From assembly GCA_958349075.1 (NCBI GenBank), contig CATWBR010000309.1, positions 1 through 5,682 on the forward strand: a DNA stretch of 5,682 nt, written 5' to 3'. Source of the stretch: an uncultured Clostridium sp. GTDB taxonomy: Bacteria; Bacillota; Clostridia; Lachnospirales; Lachnospiraceae. The translations under genes were made by a program, and so were the position numbers. Position 1 is the stretch's first letter. Each line of letters begins with the position of its first letter. Of this stretch, positions 5,679 to 5,682 are shown piece by piece. A model generated the notes under the pieces. That model made no database searches. It was not told the DNA's origin and was given only the letters and a program-made list of their open reading frames with translations.

Positions 5679-5682
5679 GAAG

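Overview
The window looks like chromosomal housekeeping sequence from a member of the Clostridia, most likely a Lachnospiraceae-type Firmicute. That placement is inferred from the strong GGAGG ribosome binding sites, near-consensus sigma-A promoters, a lysine riboswitch controlling dapA, a two-OB-fold SSB-like protein and a free-standing CobA-type gene. No sequence search was possible. All five supported genes lie on the minus strand, so transcription runs from right to left, and the long plus-strand ORFs are antisense shadows.

In order of transcription: typA/bipA (3746..5590), a ribosome-associated translational GTPase. Its leader holds a 10-bp inverted repeat around a 10-bp tandem repeat, and a strong intrinsic terminator follows the gene. 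Next comes a 431-bp gap with a near-perfect 8-bp-arm palindrome close to the following gene. That gene is an SSB-like protein with two OB folds and no acidic C-terminal tip (2682..3314). After an 89-bp gap carrying a plausible extended -10 promoter comes a short, cysteine-rich CobA/BtuR-type corrinoid adenosyltransferase homologue (2098..2592).

A 360-bp gap follows. It contains a near-consensus promoter (TTGACA, 17 bp, TAATAT), a lysine riboswitch aptamer and a riboswitch-controlled intrinsic terminator. These lead into dapA (853..1737) and dapB (73..828), which are 24 bp apart and form one operon. DapA and DapB are consecutive enzymes of the diaminopimelate/lysine pathway: DapA condenses pyruvate with aspartate semialdehyde, and DapB reduces the product to tetrahydrodipicolinate. 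Lysine binding to the leader RNA is expected to stop transcription before dapA, giving end-product feedback. The last 72 bases may carry the ribosome binding site of another minus-strand gene beyond the left edge.

I see no mobile element, CRISPR array, tRNA or rRNA and no clear sign of a previously undescribed system. The least explained parts are the typA leader repeats, the tandem-OB protein, the orphan CobA homologue and the typA-ssb gap.
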